From Ctenosaura bakeri (Eukaryota; Chordata; Lepidosauria; Squamata; Iguanidae): 64,000 bases of DNA. A program made the translations under genes and the position numbers. The notes beneath the pieces are model-generated. The model saw nothing but the letters and a program-made list of their open reading frames with translations. It had not been told where the DNA came from and did no database searches. The stretch is from positions 248,001-312,000 of the forward strand of contig CAOLHI010001430.1 in the NCBI GenBank assembly GCA_948474755.1. Direction: 5' to 3'. Positions 22,008 through 33,427 of this stretch are shown piece by piece (position 1 is the first letter of the stretch; each line of letters begins with the position of its first letter).

Positions 22008-22254
22008 TCACTCGTATTTGCTATGAAAAACTGGGGCAATAAAATAATGACTTGTTCTATAAAATTATATAATAGAGAGACAGATATGCATAACACACAC
22101 ACCAAAATGGGACACAAAAGCACCAGGGACGCACAGATCAACCAAGACAAGACTACAATCAGAACAAAAAGACATGAAAATCTGGGGAAGGGAGGAAGTG
22201 GAAAGAAGACGGGGGAAAATACATTGGATGGAGGAAAAGAAATGATTTTCTTAC

Positions 22255-22305
22255 CATTACAATAGAAGCTCCGAGGATCATAAATATCATGGTGTTAGCA
22301 TTCAT
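22255..22305 (-). CDS. TMEM240: TMEM240 coding exon 1 (N-terminus)
   Basis: Encodes MNANTMIFMILGASIVM, 17 codons, followed by the donor GTAAGA; it joins in phase 0 to exon 2. This is the N-terminal hydrophobic segment of TMEM240. The start is chosen at ATG 22305-22303 because the human protein, as I recall it, starts MSMSANTM, and this ATG matches its second Met. The first Met position reads GTG here. The frame stays open upstream to an ATG at 22536, but that upstream stretch is low-complexity and unlike the protein, so I treat it as 5' UTR. The Kozak context of the chosen ATG is weak (T at -3). Confidence 0.88.
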
Positions 22306-22540
22306 GGACACCAAGTGGAAATTGACAGGCACGGTGTCACTGCCCCCCAGCCCACCCCCCACCCCCTTGCCCAAAATGAAAAAAGAGAGAAAGGGGTGCC
22401 AGGACTTCCAACAGAGGTCAGATATGGTCACAAACAAGGTCTTCAAACCAAGCTGCAGTCCTGAGGGGGGGGAAGGCTCTTGCCCTCCCCACTCTCCAAC
22501 CATACACGAATACACAGTCCTGGTTTTTCTCTCCAAGCTG
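22306..22540 (-). other. probable TMEM240 5' UTR with in-frame open extension
   Basis: The 78 codons before the annotated start have no stop in frame and include ATGs at 22536 and downstream. The translation is Gly/Ser/Pro-mixed and not recognisable. A longer N-terminus cannot be excluded from the sequence alone. Confidence 0.4.
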
Positions 22541-22582
22541 GATCCTGCTGGCTTCGTTTTTTCTCTCTCCCCGGTTCTCGTT

Positions 22583-22605
22583 TTCTCTCTCTCTCTCTCT
22601 CTCTC
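22583..22605. repeat. (CT)n microsatellite
   Basis: About eleven CT units in a pyrimidine-rich plus strand, which is a GA-rich tract in the TMEM240 sense direction, close to its 5' end. Confidence 0.8.
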
Positions 22606-23879
22606 AGCCTCTTTTCCCTTTTTGTTTCCTTAGATTATTAAAATATATCTTTCTACAGATTACATACACAGACAGGTGTATTTTCCTGGGGGCAGATCAT
22701 ACGATATGCTGAACCCCTTAAGCAGAAAGGTCGACCACATCACGGTGCTGCACTGCCAACAGAATATTCCGCCAGGGAGAAACTGATCCAGTCCAATTTT
22801 TTTTTAAGAAAAAAGGGGGGTGATGGAGCAGCAATCCCCCCTCCAGATAAAAATCCCAGAGAGAAAGGGAGAAAATTTAGTCTTTCAGATACAATTTAGA
22901 AGCTTGATGGCTTTCTTCTCTCTCTCTCCAAGCAAAAATAAAATCCATCCTTTAGAAACAGATAAGCCAAATGATGCAAAGAAGAAATCTGTGTATAGAG
23001 ATACATAAATATTTTCCCTCCCCCTTTTTCTCCTTTTTTTTTCTTAGTAGGATAGAAAATGGAAGCACACAGCTGGAGAGCTGTGCTTGGCATTGCTTGG
23101 CGTCATGTTGGAGTCTTTTTTGCGTGGTGAGATAGATAACCGCTTTCTCTTGATCATTTAGGGGGAAGAAAAACCCAACGCGGGGTGGAGTGTCGGGAGG
23201 GGGGAAATCAGAGGGAGAGGAGAAACCGCCAGATTCACCCTTTGCGGCTTGCTTGGCTCTTACTGCTGCCGTGTGCGTCTTTCAGGAAAAAAAGGGGGGG
23301 TAACCCAAAATCCGACCTGAGGACGGATTTTTGGCTAGTTGCACTCCCCGCCCTCCCCCCGCTCCTGTTTTGGTCGATGACACTGAGCGCGGGCTGTTGC
23401 CACCCTCACTGTGCCAAAGTGAGACAGGACCGATTTGCGCGTGTCTGCCTGCGTGTGCGTGTGCATTGTGACAGTAATAATGCGGTAGAAAAACCAGAGG
23501 TTAACCATTTTTAAAGTCGCCTTCGAGTGTCAGGATGAAAGATCTCTCTCCCCACCCACCCCCTTTTCTTTTTCCCCCTCCCAAGCAGGCTTTTAAAAAA
23601 ATAAATCAGCACCTCCCTCCCTCTTTCCCTCCCCCCACCGCGCCCCCACGATCCAGCCCCGCCCCGCCCCGGGTATTTAAGATGTGGGACGGGAGACGGG
23701 TGGGTCCTCGCGCGCCAAAAAGGGCGCCCTGACGCGGGGCCGGCGGAGGGAGCGGGGGGGGCCTGGTCGGTTTCATTCGGGAAAATTAACAAGCCCCCCG
23801 TTCCCGGTGTCCCCACCCCGCGCTCTCACCCACACAGGCACCCCGACCGCGCGAGGGAAGCGTTTACCTATTTGAGGAG

Positions 23880-23901
23880 GTGGCGGCGGCGGCGGCGGCG
23901 A
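23880..23901. repeat. (GGC)n trinucleotide run
   Basis: A GTGGCGGCGGCGGCGGCGGC-type run of about seven units inside the CpG island. Confidence 0.75.
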
Positions 23902-24194
23902 TGCTCCATCTTAAAGACCCGTCGCCGAGGGAGGGGATTAAAATAAAAGGAGAAGCAGCGCTGCGGAGCCTCCCTAGCTGTTTACCAACCTCCCTCCTTT
24001 TCTTTCTCGGTCCCTCTTCCAAAAAAAGAGAAAGAAAGAGGAGAAAAAGCACAATTTCCCCCCCCCCACACACGCGCTCCCCCCGCCTCAACGAAAACGC
24101 CGCCCGGCGGGGTGGGGCGGGGCGGCTGCCGCCCTCTCGCGCCCGGCGCTCCTCCGCCCCGCGGGTGGCTCCTGCGGCCCCCGGGTCTCCCGGC

Positions 24195-24217
24195 CCCGCC
24201 GCCGCCGCCGCCGCCCT
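24195..24217. repeat. (CCG)n trinucleotide run
   Basis: About seven CCG units in the CpG island; a further short run is at about 24290-24300 and another at 24522-24537. Confidence 0.75.
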
Positions 24218-24740
24218 CCATCTCGCCCCGAGAGGCCCCTCGGCGGACGCTAGCGGGCCCGTCTCCGCGCACACCCGCCACGGCCCTTCGCCGCCGCCGC
24301 CCCCCGCCGTTTCACCTCAGGGAGGGCCGGCAGCATCGCTCCCTCGCGCGCACCCCCTCCGAAAGCGAGGTAACTTTTGGGAAGGGCGGCCCTCCTATAG
24401 TTAATGGTTTGGTTGGGTGGAAGGACGGGGGGAAGTTGGCGGGTAGGTCGGAGCGGGGCCTCCCCTCCTCCCTCACAAAGTTAAGAGCGAGAGCATCAAG
24501 TTGCAGCGGGGAAGGAAAAAAAACCGCCGCCGCCGCCTTCGGAGAAAATATCCTAGCCGCGGCCTCCCGCCTGTGCCCAGAAAGGGGAAGGTGCTGCTCT
24601 CAAGGCCGCCCTCTGCCGGCCGCTCCAGCTACAGCTCCGAGCTCCGCTCTCCTCCTCCGCCGGGCTGCCTTGGCGCTCGGAGGGGGGCTGCGGGGGGTGG
24701 GCGTGGTCAAGGATTGGCCGGCCCTGCTGTCACTCACGGG

Positions 24741-25810
24741 ATGGGACTCACACAGCCTCCTCCCCCGCCCCACGGAGGGGGCTGGACTCCGTCTCCCTTG
24801 GCAGCGATGAGGGGTGGGGGCGGTGGGAGTCTTCTTGTCTTAAGCTCACCTGTAGGCTCTTAATTCTCCACACCTTGGTTTCATGAGGCAATGCTGTTCC
24901 ACCGTGCAAGGCGGGGCCTCATGTGCTTTAGGCGATGGATGGATAAGGGCTGGGTTAAGACATGCTGGAATCCCAGTGTTATCTCAAGTTTAAGAAGGCC
25001 CAGAGAATCAGCAGAAATGTGCATTCAGTAGATGTGTTCATATGTGTTTAGCAGGCCCTCATAGTCTGAGGCACTAAGCAGCGGTTTACTTGACTTGTAC
25101 ACAAATCTAGCCCTGGACAGGTTGAGACTGTAGGACATTCTCATTCTCTCCCCCTCTTTAAAAATATTTTTTTATTGTATACTAGCATACATACCTGTTG
25201 TTGCCTGGGATTGTACTTTCTCATAGGTAATGCTTGTTAGAAAGATTTGAGATCCTGTGCCTCTAACTTCCCAAACTGCCCTGTCCAGGACCTGTAACTT
25301 TTCCCCATATTCCCCAATCCAATCTGTATTCAGACTTCTTAACATACAGAATTTGGGTTCCTGAGGGAATACACTGCCCTCCTCCTCGCTGCTAGGCCTC
25401 ATCTCCATAGCAACTGGCCTGAGGCCCAAGAGCTCTCTGGCTGAGAATTCCAAAGGCCCCTCCCTAAACTGCAAACCCCAGGATTCCGTAGAATCTTCTC
25501 AGACAACCAATCGTATGATGTCTTTGCCTCGTACAGTCAATCATATTGAGGTTGGTCTTCACCTGACACAGACAAACACACAAACTTTGACTTTTATATT
25601 TAGATTGAGTAGTAACAGGTACAGAAGAAGCACAAAGAAGGAAAATGTGCCTTAACAACCATTTGTAGGCCACTCTGGAAGCCAGTTTGGCTGAAGGACT
25701 GGGCATAAATGCTTTGAATAAATGTGTTAAGGAGCACCTCATGACACTGTCTCAACAAGTACTGGGAGACCACTAACAAAGAATTTTCGGAAAAGTATGA
25801 CTTCCAGGAG
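24741..25810. other. intergenic, no recognised feature
   Basis: GC content drops to background after about 24860. No exon or classifiable repeat was seen. Confidence 0.35.
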
Positions 25811-25978
25811 AGGCAATGTGGTGTAGTAGTTTGAGCATTAGACTACAACACTGGAGACAAGGGTTCAATTCCTCACTTGGCCATGGAAACCCAGTGGGTG
25901 ACACACACTCTCAGCCCCAGAAAACCCCTTAAAGTAGCCATAAGTAGGAAATTACTTGAAGTCACCACAACAACAACT
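25811..25978 (+). mobile_element. tRNA-derived SINE
   Basis: GCAATGTGGTGTAGTAGTTTGA (A-box region) and GGGTTCAATTCC (B box), CCCAGTGGGTGAC, and tail CCATAAGTAGGAAATTACTT with (ACA)n. Confidence 0.82.
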
Positions 25979-26101
25979 TCCAGGACAGCCAGCATGGTGT
26001 AGTTGTTTGACCATTAGACTATGACCCTGGAGATTCCCTGCTCACCTTTGGATTGCTGTAAACTGGAAACAACTTGAAGGCACACAACGACAAGAACAAT
26101 T
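25979..26101 (+). mobile_element. tRNA-derived SINE, internally deleted, next to the previous one
   Basis: Begins GACAGCCAGCATGGTGTAGT, loses most of the body after the B-box region, and ends AACTGGAAACAACTTGAAGG. It lies directly downstream of a sister copy in the same orientation. Confidence 0.75.
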
Positions 26102-27707
26102 ACTTCCGAGCCCAGATTGCCTTCCCATTCTCCATGGTGAAAATTTGTCCCTGAACATCCACAGAGCATGGAAAACTGACATTTGGGGGATTTCAGCTAC
26201 CACTGACCATGGTAGCTGGGGAATTCAAGGAGTTGTACCTGTATTGGTAAAAAAAGATTTTGACAAGCTCTGTAGTTATAGTATTTTGTCTTTTTGCACT
26301 GTGCAAAGCTCAGTTATCTTTTCTGTTTTGCAGTGGGTATGGAGATAGTCTTTAAAAGAAAAACAGCTCACACCTCTCGCACATTATTTATGTTCTAAAT
26401 TGAGGCCAAAATCTAATTTCAATCACATGTCTGTATTTTTGGCTCTGTCCTGGAACAGACAACTGTTTTGTTTTACTTTTTCCTTACCACAAGGAGTGAT
26501 TACTGAAATGAATCCAATAGACAATTAAATTCCATTAGGACCAAAAGATGAGAAACATGCACGTCTTGGAGTTGGCTTTAATCAGCCTCAGACGTAAGTT
26601 TACCCAACATGAAAGTTTCTCCACTGGGAAAGAACACATGGAACACATAAGTTTTGTGGCTATGTTTTCCCAGGGGTCTGTACAGGATGTTAGCTCAGTC
26701 TTGGGCTTGAGGTCCAATCACTTGCAATTTCCCAGAAAGACTCTTTATTTGGTCCCCTGAGCAAGTCCTACCAAATTTGAATCTGACACTGTCATTTGCA
26801 TGTCTACTCAAGTGCAAGTCCCAGGGACTGCAATGAAATATATTCCCAGATGCATAAGGAACATGGCTATGCACACAATTCTATTTGTGCATTTACACAG
26901 AAATTAATTTCAGGGAACCAGAACTTGGGAAAGTTACTATTTTGCACAACAACTCAAACAGTCCCTTTGCTAGCAGAGCCACTAGGAATTGTACTCCATA
27001 ACCATGATTGTTTTTTTCAAGCAGGCATTATAGATTAGACATACAGTGCTCCTAAGCTAATGGTAGATAGGATGTGGGGCACCAAGAGACTGCACAACTC
27101 ATGTAAACCTGACAGTTTAGGCTGGGGCTCATCATCCCCCTGTCTTACAGGTGAAGTGGGCAGCCTTTGTCTGAGCTTACTTCAGGTAGAAACTCATCTA
27201 ATGGAATACTTCTCCACATAAAAATAATGGAACATCATGTCCATGTAAAAGTGAGCCTTTATGAGCAGTCCCAACAGGATGCAGGATATCTGGGCTGCTG
27301 ATGTACCAAGATGTATTTTGCAATGGATTTTTTGTTCTTTTACTGTCCAGGATGGGCAAAGGTCTCAGGTCTGTGCATCTTCTCTCCTCCATCCTTCTCC
27401 TCAGCCTTCGATCCATACCATCACCACACAAAAATCCAAGTAGACTGACTGCTTAATCTTCATTTAGCACTGGCAAAAGAAAAGAGACCGTTGCAACAAC
27501 TGGAGGCAGCAGGCTAGCTTGGGGAGCAGAGAAGAAGTCACTGTAGGAGACTCTCCTTGGGACTTGAGACTGTTGATGTATGCTATCTCATTGTGGAGCT
27601 TACCCCAACAGCCACAAACCAACTCCTGACATGGTTGTCAGATTGATTGTTAGCCTGTCCATGTCAAACTATTGTTCATTCACTCAGCAGCTAATGGCTG
27701 TGTGTTA
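26102..27707. other. intergenic, no recognised feature
   Basis: Short open frames without similarity I can name. One weak ACTAGGAATTGTACTCCATA repeat piece near 26980. Confidence 0.35.
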
Positions 27708-27835
27708 TGTATGTGCCTTCACATTACTTTTCAACTTAGAGCAAACCCATGAATTACATACAGTTTTCTTAGGCAAGTCATACTCAGAAGTGGTTTGCTG
27801 TTTCCTTCCTCTGAAATATAGGCTAAGCATCTCAT
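27708..27835 (-). mobile_element. 5S-type SINE body without its 5S head
   Basis: The plus strand reads GTGCCTTCACATTAC, TTTTCTTAGGCAAG, TACTCAGAAGTGG and TTCCTTCCTCTGAAATATAGG, matching the core and tail of the copy at 11388-11603. The 5S part is absent at the right end. Confidence 0.65.
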
Positions 27836-28084
27836 ATTCCATGGCACTTCCACCCCTGAAGCTACAGCTTGGAAAATATGGAAAGAAACTGAAGATGAAT
27901 ATATAAAGTGCAGTATCAGGCCCTCCAGCATTTCACATACGAAAACTACGACACATGTGGCCAAGCGATATCAGGGTATGGTTAAGATGACGAAAGTGTT
28001 ACTGAGGAAGAACAGGTAAGCTAGGAATGGCTACAGCAGTTTGTTTTTGCCTGGACCTACAGAAAAGGGTAACTCTCCACCCCT

Positions 28085-28315
28085 CCTCTCCTTTATCCCT
28101 TTGCTGAGTTAGTTGAGTGCAAGCAACTTCTGCAGTTTGAACTCAGGTTGCAGCAACTAAAGTAACCTGAGGAAAAAAGGGAGAAGTGGGAGGAAGAGAG
28201 AGAAACACAGACATGTTTAGAGCAGCTGAAAAAAGTGGGGAGACAGAGAATTAAGTAGAATTGTCCCTACTGAATCAGGACAGCTGGAGGGTATGCAGCC
28301 TGTACTAGGCCTTAC
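28085..28315 (+). repeat. unclassified interspersed repeat, copy 1
   Basis: Homologous to 42383-42595 in the same orientation. Shared landmarks are GAGTGCA, a TTTGAACTCA box, CAGCAACTAAA / CAGCAGCTAAA, GTGGGAGGAAG-type purines, and GACAGCTGGAGGGT. I cannot place it in a known family. Confidence 0.6.
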
Positions 28316-28866
28316 CTATGACATTTTGCTGCCTGAGGTAAAGGACAAGATAGCATTTTCCCTCGTATCCCAACTCTAGCAGCTGGCTAGACTGACCATG
28401 GTGCAGGACTGCCCCCAGTCCCTGAGAGCAGCAGGCCGAGAGAGGGAATCAGAAGTAAGAGCCTCACTGTGCCTCAACTGACCCTCGTCCATACACAAGT
28501 TACTAGCACAGAGAAGACAATGAACTACTAAAGAGGTTGTGCCAAGAGGCATTGGTCCTGAGCCCAAACTGGAAAGAAAACTGGAACTGAAGAACACTCA
28601 ATCATTTGAGCAGAAATATAGTGCTTCTTGGCAATAGAAATGATTTGTTGTCTGGGCTATTTCTCTATCTTGTGATGGCTATTTTACACATTCATATACA
28701 CATGAGCCCTAAGCCCAGGCAGTCCTAGTTCTGTGCTGCCAGTTCAGCCAAATTCAGGCATAGGGAGGCTGGGGTGTTCTAGGGGGAAAAAGCCTTACAG
28801 CACCTTTAAGACTGCAGTGTAAGCTGTATTGTTAGTCTCAGTAAGAACAGACCTGCTGTATCAATG

Positions 28867-29310
28867 GCCCTTTCCGCATGTGGAGGGGGAAACGGGGGAA
28901 CGCGCTAAAATGGAGCTTACCAGCAGCCGGGTAAGTCCGTTGCCAAGCGCGAGCTTGCTGATCCGCAGTCCTCCGGTGTCCAAAATGGCAGCTTTGGCGT
29001 CCAAAATGGCGGCTTCTGGCGCCAGCCGGAAGCCCGCCCCCGGCAGATCTTCAGGCACGCACTAGTGCGCGCCTGCAAATCTGCACTGGAGCGTGGCGAC
29101 GGAGCTGCACGGGGCTGTGCACTCCGTGCTTTTTAAAAACCTATGAAAAGAGGTTTTTAAAAAACATGCAACGCCACCAGTTCCGGTCGCTTTGGAGCAG
29201 ATTGAGGTGCGGAACTTGATAAAGTAGTCTGCTCGAATCCACTCCACGGTGCAGATGACCTCCATCGGAGGTCGCTCTGCACTGTTTTAATACCCCGGTG
29301 CGGAAAGGGC
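28867..29310. mobile_element. GC-rich MITE, copy 1, 5-bp target duplication CAATG
   Basis: 444 bp with inverted ends GCCCTTTCCGCA and TGCGGAAAGGGC, flanked on both sides by CAATG (28862-28866 and 29311-29315). The interior is GC- and CpG-rich and has no transposase. It shares interior blocks with 44205-44676 in opposite orientation, including a TTTTTAAAAACC...GGTTTTTAAAAA pair and a GACCTCC...GGAGGTC hairpin. Confidence 0.8.
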
Positions 29311-29689
29311 CAATGTTAACTTACTAAGTGTACCCTTATATAAGTTATGTTGTTTTAATGGTCTATACTGTTTGGGGCTAAGAGCCAAGAGAATTCAAGC
29401 CTATGAATGTAGCTATAGCTATAGCAGTTGGATTGCTGTGCCCCATCCTATGGAATTGGGGGATTAGTAACTTGGGTACTTGAAGTTTTCTGGCAGGAGT
29501 GGGGGACATACTGAAGTGTTGCTGCGATAGACAGAACTTTGCACCAGGTATCCAGCAAGGGGAGCAACCTTACTGGACTAGCCACTCTCACTCCTGCCTT
29601 CGCTTTGCTAAGTCTCTTACTCTCTTGTCTCTTTTTCTGGACCTGGTGTTGTTGTTGTTATGAATCCTCTTTCTTCTTCTCTTTCTATT

Positions 29690-31180
29690 CCCAACAGGGC
29701 ATCTTTACTTTGGCCAAGGAGCTTTTTCAAGAAGTTCCTCAGGGCAAGTTGAAATCAAAACAAGAAATTAACAAATTGTTAAAGGTCGAGGCTTTCTTGG
29801 CTGATGCCAGCCCAGACATCATCCAGTTTTGTGCTCAGGTCCAAGAAGCTGCAATTTCTCCCTGTTGCCAGATCTGGCTTAAAAACTGATAAGCATATTC
29901 CCCTTCCAAACAAAATCTTATTTATGTTCCCCATGAGGGGGGTACAAATTGTTTGGGAATCTTTAGATTCTGTGTTGGTGCACAAAAAAAGAAAAGAAAA
30001 GAAAGAGAAAGAGAGAAAAAAGCATGGCTTCTGCCCCTAAAATGGCAGAAGGAAAGAGCAGGGCCAGTCTTCCTTTCGTCCCTTTAGACTTTCGTCTTTC
30101 CTTTGGTTACAACCATATGCCCAGAAGAAGTGACAACTCTGATACCAACCCCGGGCAACAACCCCAGCAGAGTTCTAGCAGTCCCACCACCAACGCTAAT
30201 CCTTTGGTGGTCAGGCAGCAAAAGTTCTCCCACATGTGGGAAGACACCATGACAGACTAGTTTGTTTTAATAACTGTGAGGAAGGGATAAATGATAAGAG
30301 TGCAAACAGCTTCCTTGACACATGAAAGGATGGAGAAAACATTTCTCTAAGGCAACCATTCAAGCATTTCTTTATGATGGAAGAAATAAATTGTCTCCTA
30401 GAAATAGAGAGCATCCCACTCTCTCAAAGGAGAAGGGGCTGTTACTCTTTTTTCCTCACCCCCAAGAAAACAGATCATGGAAAAGGATTCTAAACCTGAA
30501 GCAAGTGAACCAATTGTGAAAAACAAAAAAAATCCACATGAAGAACTTCCAAACTATCCTGGATGTGCTACATCCAAGGGATTTCCTGACTTCCCTGGAC
30601 TTACCCAAGGCCTACTTTCATTTTGGTTCAGCCACCACACAGACAGTACCTGAGGTTTGCATATCAAGGGGAACAGTACCAGTTTCAGGCTTTACTGTTC
30701 AGGCACTGCTTGCCCCATGTGTTCACAAAGGTGACAGTGGCTCTCAACTAGCATCCTATAGGCCCATTTCTGTGTCAGAGAGCTCCAGTGGCTTCTGCTC
30801 CCTGACCAGCATTAGATAGCCACCTCCCAACGTTGATATCTTCTTGGTTTCAAGTCTAAAAGGCTGTAAGTGATATGGTGGTTTTCTCTAGCCCTTTTAA
30901 AAGGTCATCCTCTTTGAGATCAAGTCAAGACCCAGCTGATCATTGACACTAGTCTTCATTGTTGGGAACCAACTGTCAAGAAACAATCATTTAGGGCAAG
31001 TGGATCTCCAGGATCTCCAACATAGCATAAACTGGTTGGAATTAAAGGTAATATAATTGGATCTTCTGACTTTCTCTCATCTCATTTGGGGAAGGCAGCC
31101 CTTATCCACTCAGACAACATGACTGCAAAGATAGCCATCAATTGCCAAGAGCACACTGCCTGATGGTGGAAAAATTGTGT
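29690..31180 (+). pseudogene. DIRS-like retroelement relic: gag end, RT and RNase H
   Basis: Plus strand, degraded. The first part (29690-29880) reads like the DIRS gag conserved region (KSKQEINKLLKVEAFLADAS). The RT follows at 30320-30780: RILNLKQVNQL, then ILDVLHPRDFLTSLDLPKAYF and weak later motifs. RNase H traces at about 30930-31130 include WGKW, then a SHLIWGxxALIHSDNM-like match. Multiple stops and shifts occur. It is more diverged than, and not recently derived from, the element at 3878. Terminal repeats were not found. Confidence 0.75.
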
Positions 31181-32499
31181 CTTGGTCCAAGTGCAACCTC
31201 ATATTCTTACTTTTTGTAAGACAATGCTTACATATTGTCAGGGACACAACCCTACCATGAAGCTTTGCTTTACCATGCAAGTATTTTTGCTATTTGATTT
31301 ACTAGGCTTTAGAAATAGAATGCTTTGTAGTTGCAATATACTCAGTGCTAAAAGCAATGTAACAATGTACTGGATATCAAAAGGTCAGCAACGATGCGTT
31401 GTATTTCAATGGCAGGGAATATCTGGTAGGTGGATCAAAGGAATCAGATGTGAAGTTGTATGGTCAATATTAAGAGGGAACGTGCAATCCCATGAAGACA
31501 TTGTTTAAACTATGTCAAAGGCAGATAAAATCTGGGAGGATATTAGGTTCTCAGGATCAAAGAATGTAAACATTTTATTTCCCCAGGGACTGTTTGGAGT
31601 AGGAGAAATGGGAGGCACCAACAGAAATGGTTTGATCTCAAAGTATAGGTGTCTGTATAAATTCATTATTTATCAGTTTACTTTAGCTCTAGCAACATTA
31701 ATATACCTCCCAATAAATACTGCTGCAAACATCTGAGTGGTTTCCTGAGAGTAAGCTAGTTACCCAACACATGACAGATTGCTAGGGCTCTTAGAATTGG
31801 TTTGAAACTCTGCATTGATGCACAGTGTAGTCTGGTCTCAAGGCATCCGAGCTGGACACAGAACACCAGGGAGTAGAGGAAGAGAGTGGCACTGATGGGG
31901 TGCAGACCAAAGCAACCAAATGAGCAGACAGCAGGGCCATGGCTGCTACCCCATTAGTCACCTGGAATGTCAAACCCTGCTGTGACAGAGTCACAGACTT
32001 TAGATGCACTTCCAACCAATACCCTATCCTGCTAATGAAGGAACTGCTGGCTGAGTGTTTTCTTGAGAGTAAGCTAGTTAGCCAACACATGACATACAGG
32101 GAGAAATTGACACCAGAGCCGATTGGCTGAGTCATACCAACAAGGACCAGATGGAGTGGCAGTTAGTTTCAGAAGTCTTCCAGGTAATAGCGAGTAGTTT
32201 CAGTCTTCCTGTACTGGATCCTTTTGCCTGCAGAAAATCACCAGGTGAGCTGCTTCTTTTTCAGGTACCACTCAGAAAGGAAGAAGCCAATGAAGTGTAT
32301 TGGTTTGAACTATTGGTCTGAACCACTGAACGACGACTCTGAAGACTGGATCCCAAATCCCTGCTCAGCCAGTGATTTGGCCATGGAAGCTGTTCTTCTG
32401 TAGATGGCTGAGGAAGGCAGGCTAAGACCGTGTGCCTGCCTCTCCAAACAGTTTGACAGGGTGGAACTCAGTTGCCCAGTTTGGGAATAAGAGATGGCA
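31181..32499. other. intergenic; possible LTR-like direct repeat
   Basis: GAGAGTAAGCTAGTTA and CAACACATGACA occur in the same order at 31748-31776 and at 32066-32094, with little else shared. The string ending ACATGACA resembles the end of the Gypsy LTR at 34311 (TATGTGACA), so these could be LTR ends. No coding content is recognised. Confidence 0.35.
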
Positions 32500-32951
32500 G
32501 ACATTTAAAAAGCCTTAGAAACATGGAGACACCTATTAGAAGGGCCATTATGCCCCTTCACAATCTGGACACATGAGGACATAGAGGCTTATGTAAGAGG
32601 CTGTCTAGTATGTGCCCAAAGCAATGGGGGGGGGCGCTGAAGAGACTGTTGCAACCATTGGCTACCCTCCCATCCATGGGTACACATCAGAATGGATTTC
32701 ATCACTGACCTCTCCAAGAGTAATCAAAAGACTGTAATTTGAGTTGTCACAGACCTGTTTTGCAAACAGCTGCATTTTTTGCCTTGCAAATCATGGCCCA
32801 TGGCCATGCAACTTGCAAAGGTGTTCCTACAACAAGTGTACTGATTACAGAGGGTACACTCTAAGATAATCACAGATTGGGAGCACCCACTTCACATTTC
32901 AGTTTTGGAAAGTTTTTTTGAGACATATGGGAACAGACCAAGGCATGAGCA

Positions 32952-33034
32952 CAGCTCATCAGCTAGAAATGGAGAATGTGGATCAGCTCATCCACATCAG
33001 CTCCCAGCTCATCAGCTAGAAATGGAGAATGTGG
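32952..33034. repeat. 30-bp direct duplication inside the Gypsy relic
   Basis: CAGCTCATCAGCTAGAAATG with the next ten bases is present twice, identical, 53 bp apart. Local duplication after the element died is the simplest reading. Confidence 0.75.
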
Positions 33035-33249
33035 TGCTGGAACACTACCACGATTGGGACATGTAGAAATGGCATACAACAATGCAGTGCATCAAAATAC
33101 AGGGCATTCCTTATTTGAAATTGTGTATGGGCAAATACTAAAACAGCTGTCACCTTCTAAGGTCATCCAAACTGACCCTCAACTAGGGGCCGATTGGGCC
33201 AACAAAATCAAAGTGGCATGGCCAGCCATGGTAGTCACTCTCGACTATG

Positions 33250-33427
33250 ACCATTTCTGCACTAGACTTTTATAGCGCTATGATTCCACTTGAAACATCC
33301 TATGGAATCCTGGGGTTTTCTGTTTTGGGAGGGGCCAACCGGCCCCTCCCGAAACGGCAAACCCCAGGATTCCATAGGATGTTTCAAGTGGAATCATAGC
33401 ACTATAAAAGTCTAGTGTGGAAATGGC
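33250..33427. mobile_element. near-perfect palindromic MITE inside the Gypsy relic
   Basis: 178 bp whose two halves are reverse complements: CACTAGACTTTTATAGCGCT at the left and its complement at the right, meeting at GGGGCCAACCGGCCCC. Ends (xCCATTTC / GGAAATGGC) are similar to the GC-rich MITE ends GCCCTTTCC. Flanks CTATG and TTATG are a probable 5-bp duplication with one change. The Gypsy frame resumes to the right. Confidence 0.8.

Larger units (their letters stand above)
23180..24740 (-). promoter_or_regulatory. CpG island at the TMEM240 5' end
   Basis: CpG density and GC content rise sharply against AT-rich surroundings. Visible elements include GCCCCGCCCCGCCCC (Sp1-type GC boxes, about 23657), a CCAAT-type GGATTGGCC near 24713, and GC-rich homopolymer runs. 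It lies just upstream of TMEM240 exon 1 on the minus strand, so it is the likely promoter region. No TATA box is placed with confidence; a TATTTAA at about 23673 is not in an obviously suitable position. The transcription start is not determined. Confidence 0.75.

Noticed and set aside
23880..24863. Open frames of 120-232 codons on both strands in the CpG island
   Set aside because: Stops are rare in GC-rich sequence. The translations are Pro/Ala/Arg low complexity, and no splice or start context supports them.
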